DNA of 64,000 nt from Chloroflexota bacterium (GTDB lineage Bacteria > Chloroflexota > Anaerolineae > Aggregatilineales > Phototrophicaceae), in assembly GCA_011525385.1 (NCBI GenBank), contig WTGF01000014.1, positions 1 to 64,000 of the forward strand. Direction: 5' to 3'. Made by a program: the position numbers and the translations under genes. Positions 52,493-61,294 of the stretch are shown here, in pieces. Below the pieces are notes generated by a model. That model worked only from the letters and a program-made list of their open reading frames with translations, searched no databases and was not told the origin of the DNA. Each line of letters starts with the position of its first letter. The stretch's first letter is position 1.

Positions 52493-53695
52493 ATGACCAG
52501 TCAAGCGCCAGCGTTACGTGACGAATCCAAAGGCGAGCAAGGCTTCCAATACGGCCGCATCATGCTGATATGCAGCGGCCATTTTGTGCACGATATTTAC
52601 TCGGCCTTCATCGCGCCGCTGCTGCCATTGCTGATCGACAAACTCGGCTTGACGCTGGTGATGGCGGGGTCGCTGCCTGTATTCATGCAGACGCCTTCAT
52701 TGCTGGGTCCCATCATCGGCTACCTGGCGGATCGCTTCACGGTGCGTTACCTGGTGATCTTCGCGCCGGCAATCACGGCGACGCTGGCGACCTTGATCGG
52801 CTTCATGCCTACCTACGGCGCCGCGGCGCTGCTCTTATTTTGCGTCGGCGTGAACATCATGGCCTTTCACGCGCCCGCGCCGGCGATGATCGCGCATGTT
52901 TCGGGGAACAAGGTCGGACGCGGCATGAGCTTTTTCATGGCCTCCGGCGAATTGGCGCGTTCGGTCGGTCCCTTGCTGGTCGCCTACGGCGTCACGCAAT
53001 GGGGCATGGAAGGCTTGTGGCGCTTGATGTTCTTCGGTTGGCTGGCGAGCGCCGTGCTATATTGGCGGCTGCGCGATGTCTCGGCCAAGCGCGCGCCGCG
53101 CAAAGACAAGACCAAGCCGATGCTGAGGCGCTTCGCCCGCGTCTTTGCGCCGCTATTGGGCGTCATGCTCTTGCGCAATATGGCGTCAAGCAGCCTCGGG
53201 ATTTTCATGGTTGTCTATTTGGTAGACATACGCGCCTTCGAATTGCCCCTGGCGACGGGGGCGCTGGCGCTGTATGAGTTTTCCGGCGTGGGCGGCGCGC
53301 TGGTGGGCGGTACGCTAAGCGATCGCTTCGGACGACGGCGGATGGTTGCTGTCGCGACGATCGGCGCAGCCTTGCTGATGCTGGTATTTGTGCACGTGGA
53401 AGGTGCGCTGATGATCCCGATTCTCATCGGTTTGGGGCTGACGGCGCTGGCCGTCTCACCGGTCTTCCTGGCGCTGGTGCAGGACCAACTGCCGGACAAC
53501 CGCGCCACCGCCAACGGTATGTTCATGCTCTATGCCTTTGGCATTCGGGCGATTAACGTGATGATGGTTGCCGCCCTGGGGGATGCCCTGGGCTTGCAAT
53601 CGGCTTTTATCGCCGCGGCGCTTATCTCGCTGTTTTCCCTGCCGCTGATTTTTGCGCTGCCAGCCACTCCGTCGGTGCGGCACGAAGATCTTTAA
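52493..53695 (+). CDS. MFS transporter, copy 2
   Basis: This 400-aa paralogue of the protein at 49148 keeps the motifs GYLADRFTVRYL, GGTLSDRFGRRRMVAV and VQDQLPDNRATANG, and differs in the first loop and around AVLYWRLRDVSAK. The two probably arose by duplication; the identical length supports the start at 52493. The longer open frame back to 52052 overlaps the methyltransferase gene on the other strand and is excluded. Its TAA shares four bases with the stop of the convergent gene. Substrate unknown. Confidence 0.87.
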   Translation: MTSQAPALRDESKGEQGFQYGRIMLICSGHFVHDIYSAFIAPLLPLLIDKLGLTLVMAGSLPVFMQTPSLLGPIIGYLADRFTVRYLVIFAPAITATLATLIGFMPTYGAAALLLFCVGVNIMAFHAPAPAMIAHVSGNKVGRGMSFFMASGELARSVGPLLVAYGVTQWGMEGLWRLMFFGWLASAVLYWRLRDVSAKRAPRKDKTKPMLRRFARVFAPLLGVMLLRNMASSSLGIFMVVYLVDIRAFELPLATGALALYEFSGVGGALVGGTLSDRFGRRRMVAVATIGAALLMLVFVHVEGALMIPILIGLGLTALAVSPVFLALVQDQLPDNRATANGMFMLYAFGIRAINVMMVAALGDALGLQSAFIAAALISLFSLPLIFALPATPSVRHEDL

Positions 53696-54090
53696 GCGGG
53701 CGGGTCCGCCGCCCAAGCCCTGAGCACGCCCTCGAGTTCGGCGTCATCAGCGACAAACCTCACCGCGCCGTCGCTGGTGGAAAGCGTGTCGTCGTCCAGC
53801 AGCAGTGAATCAGTTCCCTCTTTTGGCATGCCAATCACGACAGCGCGCCCGGTCAAGCAGGCTTGCATTTTCTTGCCAAAACTGCGGACATGCGCCGCCA
53901 GCCCGGCCGGCAAGGTCCGACGGGCGCTGCGGCGCAAGTCTATGAGGCAATCAACCGGGTGCTCGACCCCGGAAAGCGTGAAGGCCGACGCGCGCGCGGC
54001 GTGATGATAGTCCTTCCAGTTCCAGTCGCCTTCCGCGATGTAGCAGATGACGCGTTTGGATGGGTCTTTCCATGCGTAGCGAAATGGCAT
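53692..54090 (-). CDS. Conserved-looking hypothetical, STAS-like
   Basis: A 132-aa protein of alternating strands and helices: WKDPSKRVICYIAEGDWNWKDYHHAA, then VDCLIDLRRSARRTLPAGLAAHV and RAVVIGMPKEGTD. The pattern resembles SpoIIAA/STAS-like small proteins that interact with regulators or membranes, but similarity is weak. No active site is visible. It shares its stop region with MFS copy 2 tail to tail (4-bp overlap). Function unknown. Confidence 0.6.
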   Translation of the reverse strand: MPFRYAWKDPSKRVICYIAEGDWNWKDYHHAARASAFTLSGVEHPVDCLIDLRRSARRTLPAGLAAHVRSFGKKMQACLTGRAVVIGMPKEGTDSLLLDDDTLSTSDGAVRFVADDAELEGVLRAWAADPPA

Positions 54091-54371
54091 TGTACTCTCC
54101 CTGCTGTCTGCGAATCAGACGATAGCCTCTTATTGAACAAACCACCACCCGCGCCGGCGGAACGAGTTTCTTATTTTGCGTGAGCGCGGGAGTCCTTTTC
54201 GCCGGTTACGCGCCGAGCGGCTGTGTATAGTATAGTTGACTCGATAATTCGAGTTCGCGCCTGTTGTCCGGCTGACGGAAGACAGCGGGACATGCCAGCG
54301 GACGGTCTTGCTCGCTCGCTAGGGCTGTGCCACAATGACTTCCTAGCGAATTACTCCAAGAATGCCCGCCT
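54091..54371. repeat. Intergenic region with dispersed repeat copy
   Basis: At about 54171-54223 lies a copy of the dispersed element TTATTTTGCGTGAGCG, TCCTTTTCGCCGG, TTACGCGCCGAGCGGC, also present near 34937. No gene is recognised in the interval. Confidence 0.55.
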
Positions 54372-55001
54372 ATGGAACTGAGACTTCGAATCATACTTAC
54401 CGCGCTAATCGGGCTGATAGCCCTGGCCGTTTGGACCTTTCCCGCTTGGCGTGGTTTCTTGCGCGATCGGCAGGTGATCGAAGCCTTTCCCGGCCTCGAT
54501 ATGGACTTGCAGGACGACTTCCTCGCCTTGCCCGCAGACCAGCGTAAAGCCTTGATTGAGATGCACGAGACGAGCCCGGAAATGGCGCTGGGCATGGTGC
54601 ACGTCGCCATCAGTGAATCGGATAGGGCGCCGGAAGACGAACGAGAGATGAGCGCCGAGACGGCGCGCGTTTTGGCAAGCGGGGAGTTTGGCACGATTGA
54701 TGCCTTGCATTGGGGAAAAGGCACGGCGACCATTTACGAGTTTACCGACCGCCGCATTTTGCGCTTTGAAGGGTTTTCGTCGGCCCGCGGCGGCGATGTT
54801 CGGGTCTATCTGTCACGCGACCCGCAGCCGAGGAACGCCCTGGAGCTTGGACTTGATTTCTTGAACCTGGGCAGGCTAAAGGGCAATATTGGCAACCAAA
54901 ACTATATTTTGCCGCAAAATCACGATTTAAGTATCTATCGATCGGCTGTGGTTTATTGCAAGCAGTTTGAGGTCGTGATCACCAGCGCTCGCTTGCGCTG
55001 A
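54372..55001 (+). CDS. DM13 domain protein, membrane-anchored
   Basis: This 209-aa protein has one N-terminal membrane helix (IILTALIGLIALAVWTFPAW) and a C-terminal DM13 domain (about 105-205): GTIDALHWGKGTATIYEF, LRFEGFSSARGGDVRVYLS, then YILPQNHDLSIYRSAVVYCKQFEVVITSARL. DM13 domains are proposed to take part in electron transfer. The single Cys (VVYCKQF) matches the conserved family position. It is envelope-located with the domain probably outside. Role unknown. Confidence 0.8.
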   Translation: MELRLRIILTALIGLIALAVWTFPAWRGFLRDRQVIEAFPGLDMDLQDDFLALPADQRKALIEMHETSPEMALGMVHVAISESDRAPEDEREMSAETARVLASGEFGTIDALHWGKGTATIYEFTDRRILRFEGFSSARGGDVRVYLSRDPQPRNALELGLDFLNLGRLKGNIGNQNYILPQNHDLSIYRSAVVYCKQFEVVITSARLR

Positions 55002-55126
55002 CGCGAGATTCGCGATATGCCGCTTCAACCTGCCGACAAGCGACCGGGGTTAAACACAGGCTCCGGCATAGGGTATTTCAAGCGCATTTGTCTTGGGCAG
55101 ACGCGTATTTTGCAAGCGGGAGAATA

Positions 55127-56272
55127 ATGCGGATGCCGATTCGACACGCGATTTTTCCAGTGCTTGTCAGCCTTTGCCTGCTGCCAGCGATGCTATTGGA
55201 CCCGGATGCCAGCTATGCCATTGGGAAGGTCACAGCGACCCCGACACCCGACGCGCTGGATATTGACCGGGCGCTGGAAGAAGTCCTGGAACATATCGAA
55301 GCTGAAGCCTACGATGACGCGATCGCACTTGCCGCTGTGATCTTGGGGGAAGACGAGCAATCCTGGAAAGCCTACTACTATCGTGGATTCGCTCATGCGC
55401 GGTCGGAAGATTGGGAGGATGCCATAGCGGACTACAGCGCAGTGCTGGATCTGCGACCGGGTGATTCCGCGATTTGGCGCGCGCGCGGCGAACTGCACCT
55501 GAAGAATCGCAATCCACGGCAAGCTAAACGCGACTACGAGCAAAGTTTAACCGTAAACCCGCGCTCGACGCGGACTTACACCAGCCTGGTTCGCTTGCAC
55601 GAGCGCGATCGCGAGGGCAAGCTGCGAGAACTTTACCAAAGCATCGTGGACGCGACGCGCGCCCATGCCCGGGGCAACAGCATCAGGGCGATCTCCATTT
55701 TGGACGAGGCGATAGGGGTTTTTGATCGTGGCTCGACGCCACCGGAACTCGGCTACGCCTATTTCACGCGCGCCGATGTATGGTCCGGCACGGAAAATTG
55801 GGATAAGGCGCTGGCGGATTTGACAGTGGCGCTGGAGTTGCAACCGCAGATGCAAGATTATTACCTGACGCGCGGTCATATCTATTCGCAAAGCGAGCGC
55901 TTGGATTTGGCCGCGCCGGATTTCCACCGTCGCATGACCCTGACCGAGCGAGAATCCATTGAGGCGCGCCTGACACCCGACGAACCTCTGATCATCGAAA
56001 TGGATTACGCTGTGGTGGCGCGCCTGCAGTTTGAGGGCGAAGCGGGTCAGCTTGTGTCGATCAGCGCGCGTGACTATCTGGGCAGGGGCGTGGACCCGCT
56101 GCTGGTTCTGCTGGATGTCGACGGAACGCCGCTATTGGGCGATGACAATGGCGGCGGCGAAACCGATGCCCTGATCGCCAACGTTGAATTGCCGGCTGAC
56201 GGCGCTTACACGGTAATGGTCAGCCACGCCAACACCGGCTTTGAAGGCAAGATCCGCGTGATCCTGCGCTGA
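55127..56272 (+). CDS. Exported TPR protein with C-terminal pre-peptidase-like domain
   Basis: This 381-aa protein has a signal peptide (AIFPVLVSLCLLPAMLLDPDASYA), a short TPTP linker, TPR units from about residue 40 to 275 (AYYYRGFAHARSEDWEDAIADY and later YAYFTRADVWSGTENWDKAL) and a C-terminal beta domain (LIIEMDYAVVARLQFEGEAG, VDPLLVLLDVDGTPLLGDDNGG) of the bacterial pre-peptidase (PPC) kind. ATG 55127 follows GGGAGAAT. It is likely a surface or secreted scaffold. Not a member of the 16.7-19 kb TPR pair. Confidence 0.78.
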   Translation: MRMPIRHAIFPVLVSLCLLPAMLLDPDASYAIGKVTATPTPDALDIDRALEEVLEHIEAEAYDDAIALAAVILGEDEQSWKAYYYRGFAHARSEDWEDAIADYSAVLDLRPGDSAIWRARGELHLKNRNPRQAKRDYEQSLTVNPRSTRTYTSLVRLHERDREGKLRELYQSIVDATRAHARGNSIRAISILDEAIGVFDRGSTPPELGYAYFTRADVWSGTENWDKALADLTVALELQPQMQDYYLTRGHIYSQSERLDLAAPDFHRRMTLTERESIEARLTPDEPLIIEMDYAVVARLQFEGEAGQLVSISARDYLGRGVDPLLVLLDVDGTPLLGDDNGGGETDALIANVELPADGAYTVMVSHANTGFEGKIRVILR

Positions 56273-56968
56273 CGATCGCGCCTGGCGGCAAAAAAAACCG
56301 TGCTTGCCCGAGAAGATGAGTCAGGAATCCACAAGACACCCAGAGGTTTTCCTTAGTGCTGCTGCCGTTAGGCCCTGACACGGTTCGGAATTTTCTGCCG
56401 CAAGGGGCCCGACTCATCATCACGAGCAAGCATGGTGATCAGGAAGTATAGTGGCAGCAGCGGCGGCAGTCAAGATTGCTCCCCTGCCCGCCCAGGGCAA
56501 TCGCATCAAATCATTTTTTCACCACCGAGGACACCGAGCGCACCGAGTTTAGGATCGTATGTCGACTTTCCTTCTAATTCCGCCACCTGAATACGGCAAA
56601 GCCGCCGGCGAAACTTCATCTGTGGCTGAGAAGCAAGCCTGAAATATGATATGAGCTATGAACTTTGCTTTTCTCGGTGTTCTCGGTGCCCTCGGTGGTT
56701 AATAATCAGTCCAATTTCGTACCATGTCAGTCGCCTCATTTTGATGCAATTGCCCTGCTGCCCGCCAGAGCGCAAAAAATTGTAGGGGCTCCCAATCTGG
56801 TCGCCCGAAACACACCATCTACACTCACGTCGCAAAGTGTACGGGCGAGCCGTTGGCTCGCCCAAATCATAGCTCTCCGTGCTGGCGGTCAGTGTCTACG
56901 CGATCGTTGCATCGCGCCCACCCGTCAGCCATAATACAAGCCTCATCCATAGTAGGGAGAAATATCTC
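56273..56968. repeat. Repeat-bearing intergenic region before trpB2
   Basis: About 700 bp with no supported gene. At about 56519-56549 lies CACCACCGAGGACACCGAGCG and at about 56677-56704 its inverse (CTCGGTGTTCTCGGTGCCCTCG), an inverted repeat with about 120 bp between. A GGGCGAGCC/GGCTCGCCC hairpin is at 56843-56863, similar to the terminator at 27704. The TrpB2 start has AGGGAG upstream. Confidence 0.55.
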
Positions 56969-58333
56969 ATGTCCGACGACATTCGCTTCGACCTACCGCA
57001 GAGCGCGATACCGGAACAATGGTATAACGTGCAGGCGGATCTACCGCGTCCCTTGCCGCCGGTACTGCACCCGGGAACGCACCAGCCCGTGGGACCGGAG
57101 GACCTGGCGCCGCTGTTCCCGATGGGCTTGATCATCCAGGAGGTGAGCCGGGATCGCTGGGTCGAGATACCAGAAGAAGTACGGGAAATCTACAAGCTCT
57201 GGCGTCCCACGCCATTATTGCGGGCGCGGCGGCTCGAGAAGGCGCTCGACACGCCGGCCCACATCTATTACAAGTACGAAGGCGTTTCTCCCTCCGGCAG
57301 TCACAAGCTGAACACAGCCACGGCGCAAGCCTATTACAACAAGCAAGAAGGCGTTAGCGGATTAACGACCGAGACGGGCGCCGGACAGTGGGGCACAGCG
57401 CTGGCACAGGCTTGCAGTTTCTTCGACATGGAATGCATCGTTTACATGGTGCGAATCAGTTACGAGCAAAAGCCTTATCGCCGCGCCATCATGCAGAGCT
57501 TCGGCGCCAGCGTCACCGCCAGTCCCAGCGATACCACCGACGCCGGCAATGCGATCCTGTCGGGGGATCCCGACAGCACCGGTTCGCTAGGCATCGCCAT
57601 CAGCGAAGCGGTCGAGGTCGCTGCCAAAAGCGGCGGCAAATACAAATATGCCCTGGGCAGCGTTTTGAACCACGTTTTGATGCACCAGACGGTGATCGGA
57701 CAAGAAGCGCTGCAACAGATGGAACTGGCCGGCGAATATCCGGATGTGGTAGTGGGACCGACGGGCGGCGGCAGCAACTTCGCCGGCATCGCCCTGCCCT
57801 TCTTGCGCCAGAATCTGGCTCAAGGCAAGGGGACGCGCTTGCTGGGCGTGGAACCGGCGGCTTGCCCCAGTTTAACGCGCGGGGTCTACGCTTACGACTT
57901 CGGCGATACCGTCGGCATGACGCCGCTGGTCAAGATGTACACGCTCGGGCATGGATTCGTGCCGCCGCCGCTGCACGCCGGCGGCTTGCGCTACCACGGC
58001 ATGGCGTCGATCATCTGCGAACTTTGGGACCAGAATTTGCTGGATATGGCCGCTATTCCACAGATGGAGACTTTCAGCGCAGCCATCACTTTCGCCAAGG
58101 CGGAAGGGATCGTGGCGGCGCCGGAAGCGGCTCACGGCATAGCGGGCGCCATTCGCGAGGCGCTGGCAGCCAAAGAGGCGGGACAAGAGCGCGTGATCCT
58201 TTTCAATTTGTGTGGACACGGACATTTTGATATGAGCGCCTACGACGCCTACCTGGCCGGGGAATTGAGCAACTATGAATACCCGCAGGCCGAGATTGAA
58301 CGCGCGATGGAAGCCCTGCCGCAGATTGTATAG
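56969..58333 (+). CDS. Tryptophan synthase beta subunit, TrpB2 type
   Basis: This 454-aa PLP enzyme is the TrpB2 group: longer than TrpB1, and typically found without a neighbouring TrpA, as here. The PLP lysine is in [23 protein letters not shown] is the substrate loop, and [13 protein letters not shown] binds the phosphate. TrpB2 condenses indole with serine, or O-phosphoserine in some lineages, to make tryptophan. ATG 56969 is supported by AGGGAG; a longer frame to 56879 is not. No other trp gene is in the window. Confidence 0.93.
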   Translation: MSDDIRFDLPQSAIPEQWYNVQADLPRPLPPVLHPGTHQPVGPEDLAPLFPMGLIIQEVSRDRWVEIPEEVREIYKLWRPTPLLRARRLEKALDTPAHIYYKYEGVSPSGSHKLNTATAQAYYNKQEGVSGLTTETGAGQWGTALAQACSFFDMECIVYMVRISYEQKPYRRAIMQSFGASVTASPSDTTDAGNAILSGDPDSTGSLGIAISEAVEVAAKSGGKYKYALGSVLNHVLMHQTVIGQEALQQMELAGEYPDVVVGPTGGGSNFAGIALPFLRQNLAQGKGTRLLGVEPAACPSLTRGVYAYDFGDTVGMTPLVKMYTLGHGFVPPPLHAGGLRYHGMASIICELWDQNLLDMAAIPQMETFSAAITFAKAEGIVAAPEAAHGIAGAIREALAAKEAGQERVILFNLCGHGHFDMSAYDAYLAGELSNYEYPQAEIERAMEALPQIV

Positions 58334-58410
58334 ACTGCTTGTCTGCCGCCCGTGGGATGCCCCGATTCAAACCGAATACTGACTGGCTCCGCGCGCCAGC
58401 GCATCGACCA

Positions 58411-58443
58411 GAATATGCGGCTGCCTAGCTAGCCCGCATATTC
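58411..58443. repeat. Inverted repeat upstream of the LysM gene
   Basis: GAATATGCGG (58411-58420) and CCGCATATTC (58434-58443), perfect 10-bp arms with a 13-base loop, ending about 10 bp before TATAAT (58453-58458). It may end trpB2 transcription or serve as an operator for the LysM gene. No T-tract is present. Confidence 0.5.
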
Positions 58444-58496
58444 TGACTCGGATATAATAGTCAGAAGCAGTCGTCCATTTTGGGGGGTAGCGGCAA

Positions 58497-59402
58497 ATGA
58501 AGCATAGATTGCTCTTGCCATTGATGATCTGTGTCTTGGCGCTTGCCGGCTGCTATCGGCAAGCCGAAGAAGAATTCCAGCAGGTCAATAGCAGCGAAGT
58601 TGAGCCAATCGACACAGCGGTTCCCGTAGTCACTGCCATCCATTTGAGCGAATCGGAAGTTGTTGCCCCGGCCGAACCGGTGACCGGCGAGACAGCTTCG
58701 GACGATGGCGAGGCGCTAAGCCCGGCAAGCAACTTCATTACGCCGGAGCCGCCGCCCGGTCAAGTAGAGCAACCAACGATCCTTGTGCCAACAAGCATTG
58801 TGGTCATCGCAGCGACCCCAGGAGAAGCGGCCACGCGGCGTTTCACTTTGCCGACTGCTACCCGGACCTTCGAAGAAACGCTTGATCCGGACGATGAATG
58901 CGTCTATAGCGTATTGCCCGGCGACAATCTATTCAGGCTGTCAATCGCATTTGGCACGACGGTGGAAGCCTTCTTCGAAGAAAACAATCTGGAGAGCGAT
59001 GCCTTGCAGATAGGACAGTTGCTCCTCGTTCCCGGCTGTGAGCGTACGGAGCCGGAAGCGCCCGCGGCAGGACCGGTTGTTGTCGCGACGGCAGCGTCTG
59101 AAGAGGAGGCGGCAAGCCCGACGGATTCCTCCCCGGCGACAATTATCCTGTTGCCGGAAGGACCTCGGATCCATGTGGTTTCCGCTGGTGAAACATGGGC
59201 CAGCATTGCCTTGCGCTATGAATTGACCGTCGAGGAACTCTTGGATGCCAATGAATCGTTCATTACGGACCCGATAGCCGCCGGACAAGAAATCGTGATC
59301 CCCGAGCCGGAAGAAGACGCGCCCGCTGAAGAACAAGACGCGCCTGTAGAGGAACAGAACGAGGAACAGGAAGAAGAATCGACTGAGGGAACTGAGGGCT
59401 AG
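58497..59402 (+). CDS. LysM-domain lipoprotein
   Basis: This 301-aa protein has a lipoprotein signal peptide with lipobox LAGC (Cys19), a disordered Thr/Pro/Glu-rich linker, and two LysM domains: CVYSVLPGDNLFRLSIAFGTTVEAFFEENN (about 137-185) and HVVSAGETWASIALRYELTVEELLDANE (about 227-275). LysM binds peptidoglycan or chitin-like glycans. The C-terminal tail is highly acidic (Glu runs). It is probably a membrane- or wall-anchored protein. A TATAAT at 58453-58458 is a likely -10. Confidence 0.85.
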   Translation: MKHRLLLPLMICVLALAGCYRQAEEEFQQVNSSEVEPIDTAVPVVTAIHLSESEVVAPAEPVTGETASDDGEALSPASNFITPEPPPGQVEQPTILVPTSIVVIAATPGEAATRRFTLPTATRTFEETLDPDDECVYSVLPGDNLFRLSIAFGTTVEAFFEENNLESDALQIGQLLLVPGCERTEPEAPAAGPVVVATAASEEEAASPTDSSPATIILLPEGPRIHVVSAGETWASIALRYELTVEELLDANESFITDPIAAGQEIVIPEPEEDAPAEEQDAPVEEQNEEQEEESTEGTEG

Positions 59403-59404
59403 TC

Positions 59405-60448
59405 TTAAGCCCGTTCCCGCGCGAATGTGTCGGGCGTGATCGCATTCAAGACCGCCAGAGACAGTTGAAGCGTGTTTCCATAGTCCTTGAGGTTCATAAG
59501 CGCGGTCGGCGTGTGAATATAGCGACAAGGCGTGGATAGCGTCATCGTCGGAATGCCGGTTTGCGCGGTATGTATGGCGCCGCCGTCGGTACCGCCGCCG
59601 CCAATCGTCTTGAACTGGTAGGGAATCCCCTTCGCTTCGGCAGTTGTCCGCAAGAAGGCCAGAACACGCGGATCGGAAATCATGCGACCGTCGACGAGTG
59701 TAAGCACCACGCCGGCGCCGAGCTTTGTCCCGGGATTAGTCGGTAAATCATCGGCATCAATCTCGAGATTGGGATCGGGCACATCGTAGGCTGTTGTGCC
59801 TTCCAACACCATCGCCGCATCGGGCTGCAGGCGCTGCGCTGCGACTTGCGCGCCCCGCAATCCGATCTCTTCCTGTACGGTGAATGCAGCCGCTACAGTG
59901 ACCGGAAACGGTCCGCTCTGAAGGATATCAACCAGAATCGAACAGCCGACGCGATCGTCGAAAGCCTTGCCCCGGACAGTGTCATCCCCCAATTGGACAT
60001 AGGCGCTGTCAAAGGCGATGCGGTCGCCCGGCTCGGCGGCGTGTTTATCGGTCGCGCCGACATCGATGCGCAAGTTATCCATCCCCACCGTTTTCATGTC
60101 GCGCCACTTGTGAATCGGCTTCCAAAGCACTACGCCGGGCGTCCGATCGCCCCCCACCATGACGCGCATGCCGGGCAGTATGCGCGCGTCTATACCGCCG
60201 ACGCTGGTGAATTGAATCAAGCCGTTGCTTTCGACAGCGGTCACCATCATGCCGATTTCGTCCATGTGAGCTGCGATCATCATGGTGAACTCTGGATATT
60301 GCGTACCTGTTTGCAGGGCCGTGAGGTTGCCCAAGGCGTCGACCTCGAGCGAAGCGACGTGGTTTCGTATAGCGGGTATGATGATTTCGCGGACGTCGTT
60401 TTCTTCGCCACTGACGCCGACCGCTTCCGACAATTCTCGCAAGATCAT
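59405..60448 (-). CDS. M42 family metallopeptidase (glutamyl aminopeptidase-like)
   Basis: This 347-aa protein matches M42 aminopeptidases: IAAHMDEIGMMV (metal His and Asp), KAFDDRVGCSILVDIL (bridging Asp), FTVQEEIGLRGAQVAAQ (catalytic Glu pair) and GGGGTDGGAIHTAQTGIPTMTLS near the end, with the terminal His in PCRYIHTP. It removes N-terminal residues from peptides as a dodecameric tetrahedral complex in known members. The start ATG 60448 is divergent from the small upstream region. The stop is 2 bp from the LysM gene stop (convergent). Confidence 0.9.
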   Translation of the reverse strand: MILRELSEAVGVSGEENDVREIIIPAIRNHVASLEVDALGNLTALQTGTQYPEFTMMIAAHMDEIGMMVTAVESNGLIQFTSVGGIDARILPGMRVMVGGDRTPGVVLWKPIHKWRDMKTVGMDNLRIDVGATDKHAAEPGDRIAFDSAYVQLGDDTVRGKAFDDRVGCSILVDILQSGPFPVTVAAAFTVQEEIGLRGAQVAAQRLQPDAAMVLEGTTAYDVPDPNLEIDADDLPTNPGTKLGAGVVLTLVDGRMISDPRVLAFLRTTAEAKGIPYQFKTIGGGGTDGGAIHTAQTGIPTMTLSTPCRYIHTPTALMNLKDYGNTLQLSLAVLNAITPDTFARERA

Positions 60449-60693
60449 GGCTTGTCCTTAATGGCTCGCGCCTCACTCCGCGGACCCGATGGAAGTCCTG
60501 GCAGCCAAGCGCCTAATCGTATGCCATCGCAGTGCAGGGCATTATAGCTGATAAAGTGGGCCGCTGTAAGAGCGTGGCCCCAACGGCCACCTGGCAAAGC
60601 CGCTCGGCGCGTAACCGGCGAAAAACGCAGCCTTTGCAAGCGCAAGAGCGCGTCGATGTGAAAGATTAAACTCGGGAAGCTCGTCGATCAGAA

Positions 60694-60855
60694 CTACGCG
60701 GCGGTATTCAAGCTGTCGATAATATTCGAGAAGATGTTACCGATTGCAGGACCTAAAAGAGCCAGAATCACGATCACGACTACCGCCACCAAGACCAGTA
60801 TCAGCGCGTACTCAACCAGCCCCTGTCCTTCGTCATTATGTGGAAACCGATGCAT
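60694..60855 (-). CDS. Flp-type pilin, copy 1
   Basis: This 53-aa protein is the Flp family of type IVb pilins: short N-terminus (MHRFPHNDE), then GQGLVEYALILVLVAVVVIVI, with the conserved Gly and Glu5 of the mature pilin, processed at the Gly by a TadV-type peptidase. ATG 60855 follows AGGAG. It lies downstream of copy 2 on the same strand but separated from it by a strong terminator, so it may have its own promoter. No tad secretion genes are in the window. The hydrophobic core is the same as in copy 2. Confidence 0.88.
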   Translation of the reverse strand: MHRFPHNDEGQGLVEYALILVLVAVVVIVILALLGPAIGNIFSNIIDSLNTAA

Positions 60856-60945
60856 GACAGATCTCCTGCCGAACGACATTCGCGTGTCATTCCAATTGGT
60901 ATGAATATAGCACAGGTCATGTACGTTGGCAATCAGTTGGAGATA

Positions 60946-60977
60946 AAAAGAGTGGGCAGCGCGCTGCCCACTCTTTT
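60946..60977. terminator. Bidirectional terminator between the pilin genes
   Basis: A perfect 32-bp palindrome: AAAAGAGTGGGCAGCG (60946-60961) and CGCTGCCCACTCTTTT (60962-60977). A T-tract follows on both strands, so it can terminate both ways. It lies between the two pilin genes. Confidence 0.85.
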
Positions 60978-61009
60978 CACACGGCTTCAAAAGCGTGATG
61001 AGGACGGGT

Positions 61010-61174
61010 TTAGGAGGGAGTGGGATTGATTGTGTTCACAACGTTGGCGAAGATGTTGTTGATCGAGGGACCGAGCAGAGCCAGGATGACGATAACAACC
61101 ACGGCGACCAATACCAAAATCAAGGCGTACTCAACCAGCCCTTGACCGTCGTCGTGTCGGGGTCGATGTTTCAT
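61010..61174 (-). CDS. Flp-type pilin, copy 2
   Basis: This 54-aa paralogue of copy 1 starts MKHRPRHDDGQGLVEYA and shares the hydrophobic core; the tail IFANVVNTINPTPS differs. ATG 61174 follows AGGAG. The mature start would be after the Gly in DGQGLVEYA. The assembly apparatus is elsewhere. The two copies are probably variants of the same pilus subunit or adapted to different conditions, which is inference. Confidence 0.88.
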   Translation of the reverse strand: MKHRPRHDDGQGLVEYALILVLVAVVVIVILALLGPSINNIFANVVNTINPTPS

Positions 61175-61294
61175 GATGTTAACTCCTATCCAGAGCGGAT
61201 ACGATTGGTGAATGAGAAGTGATTTAAGTCGCAGAATTGTATCAATTCCGCTAGTCATTTCAACTATGTGAATCGCCTCCCGGAGGATCGTTGA

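Noticed and set aside
56665..56934. 89-codon open frame before trpB2
   Set aside because: Covers the inverted ACCGAG repeat and G/C hairpin; protein text is low complexity with no motif.
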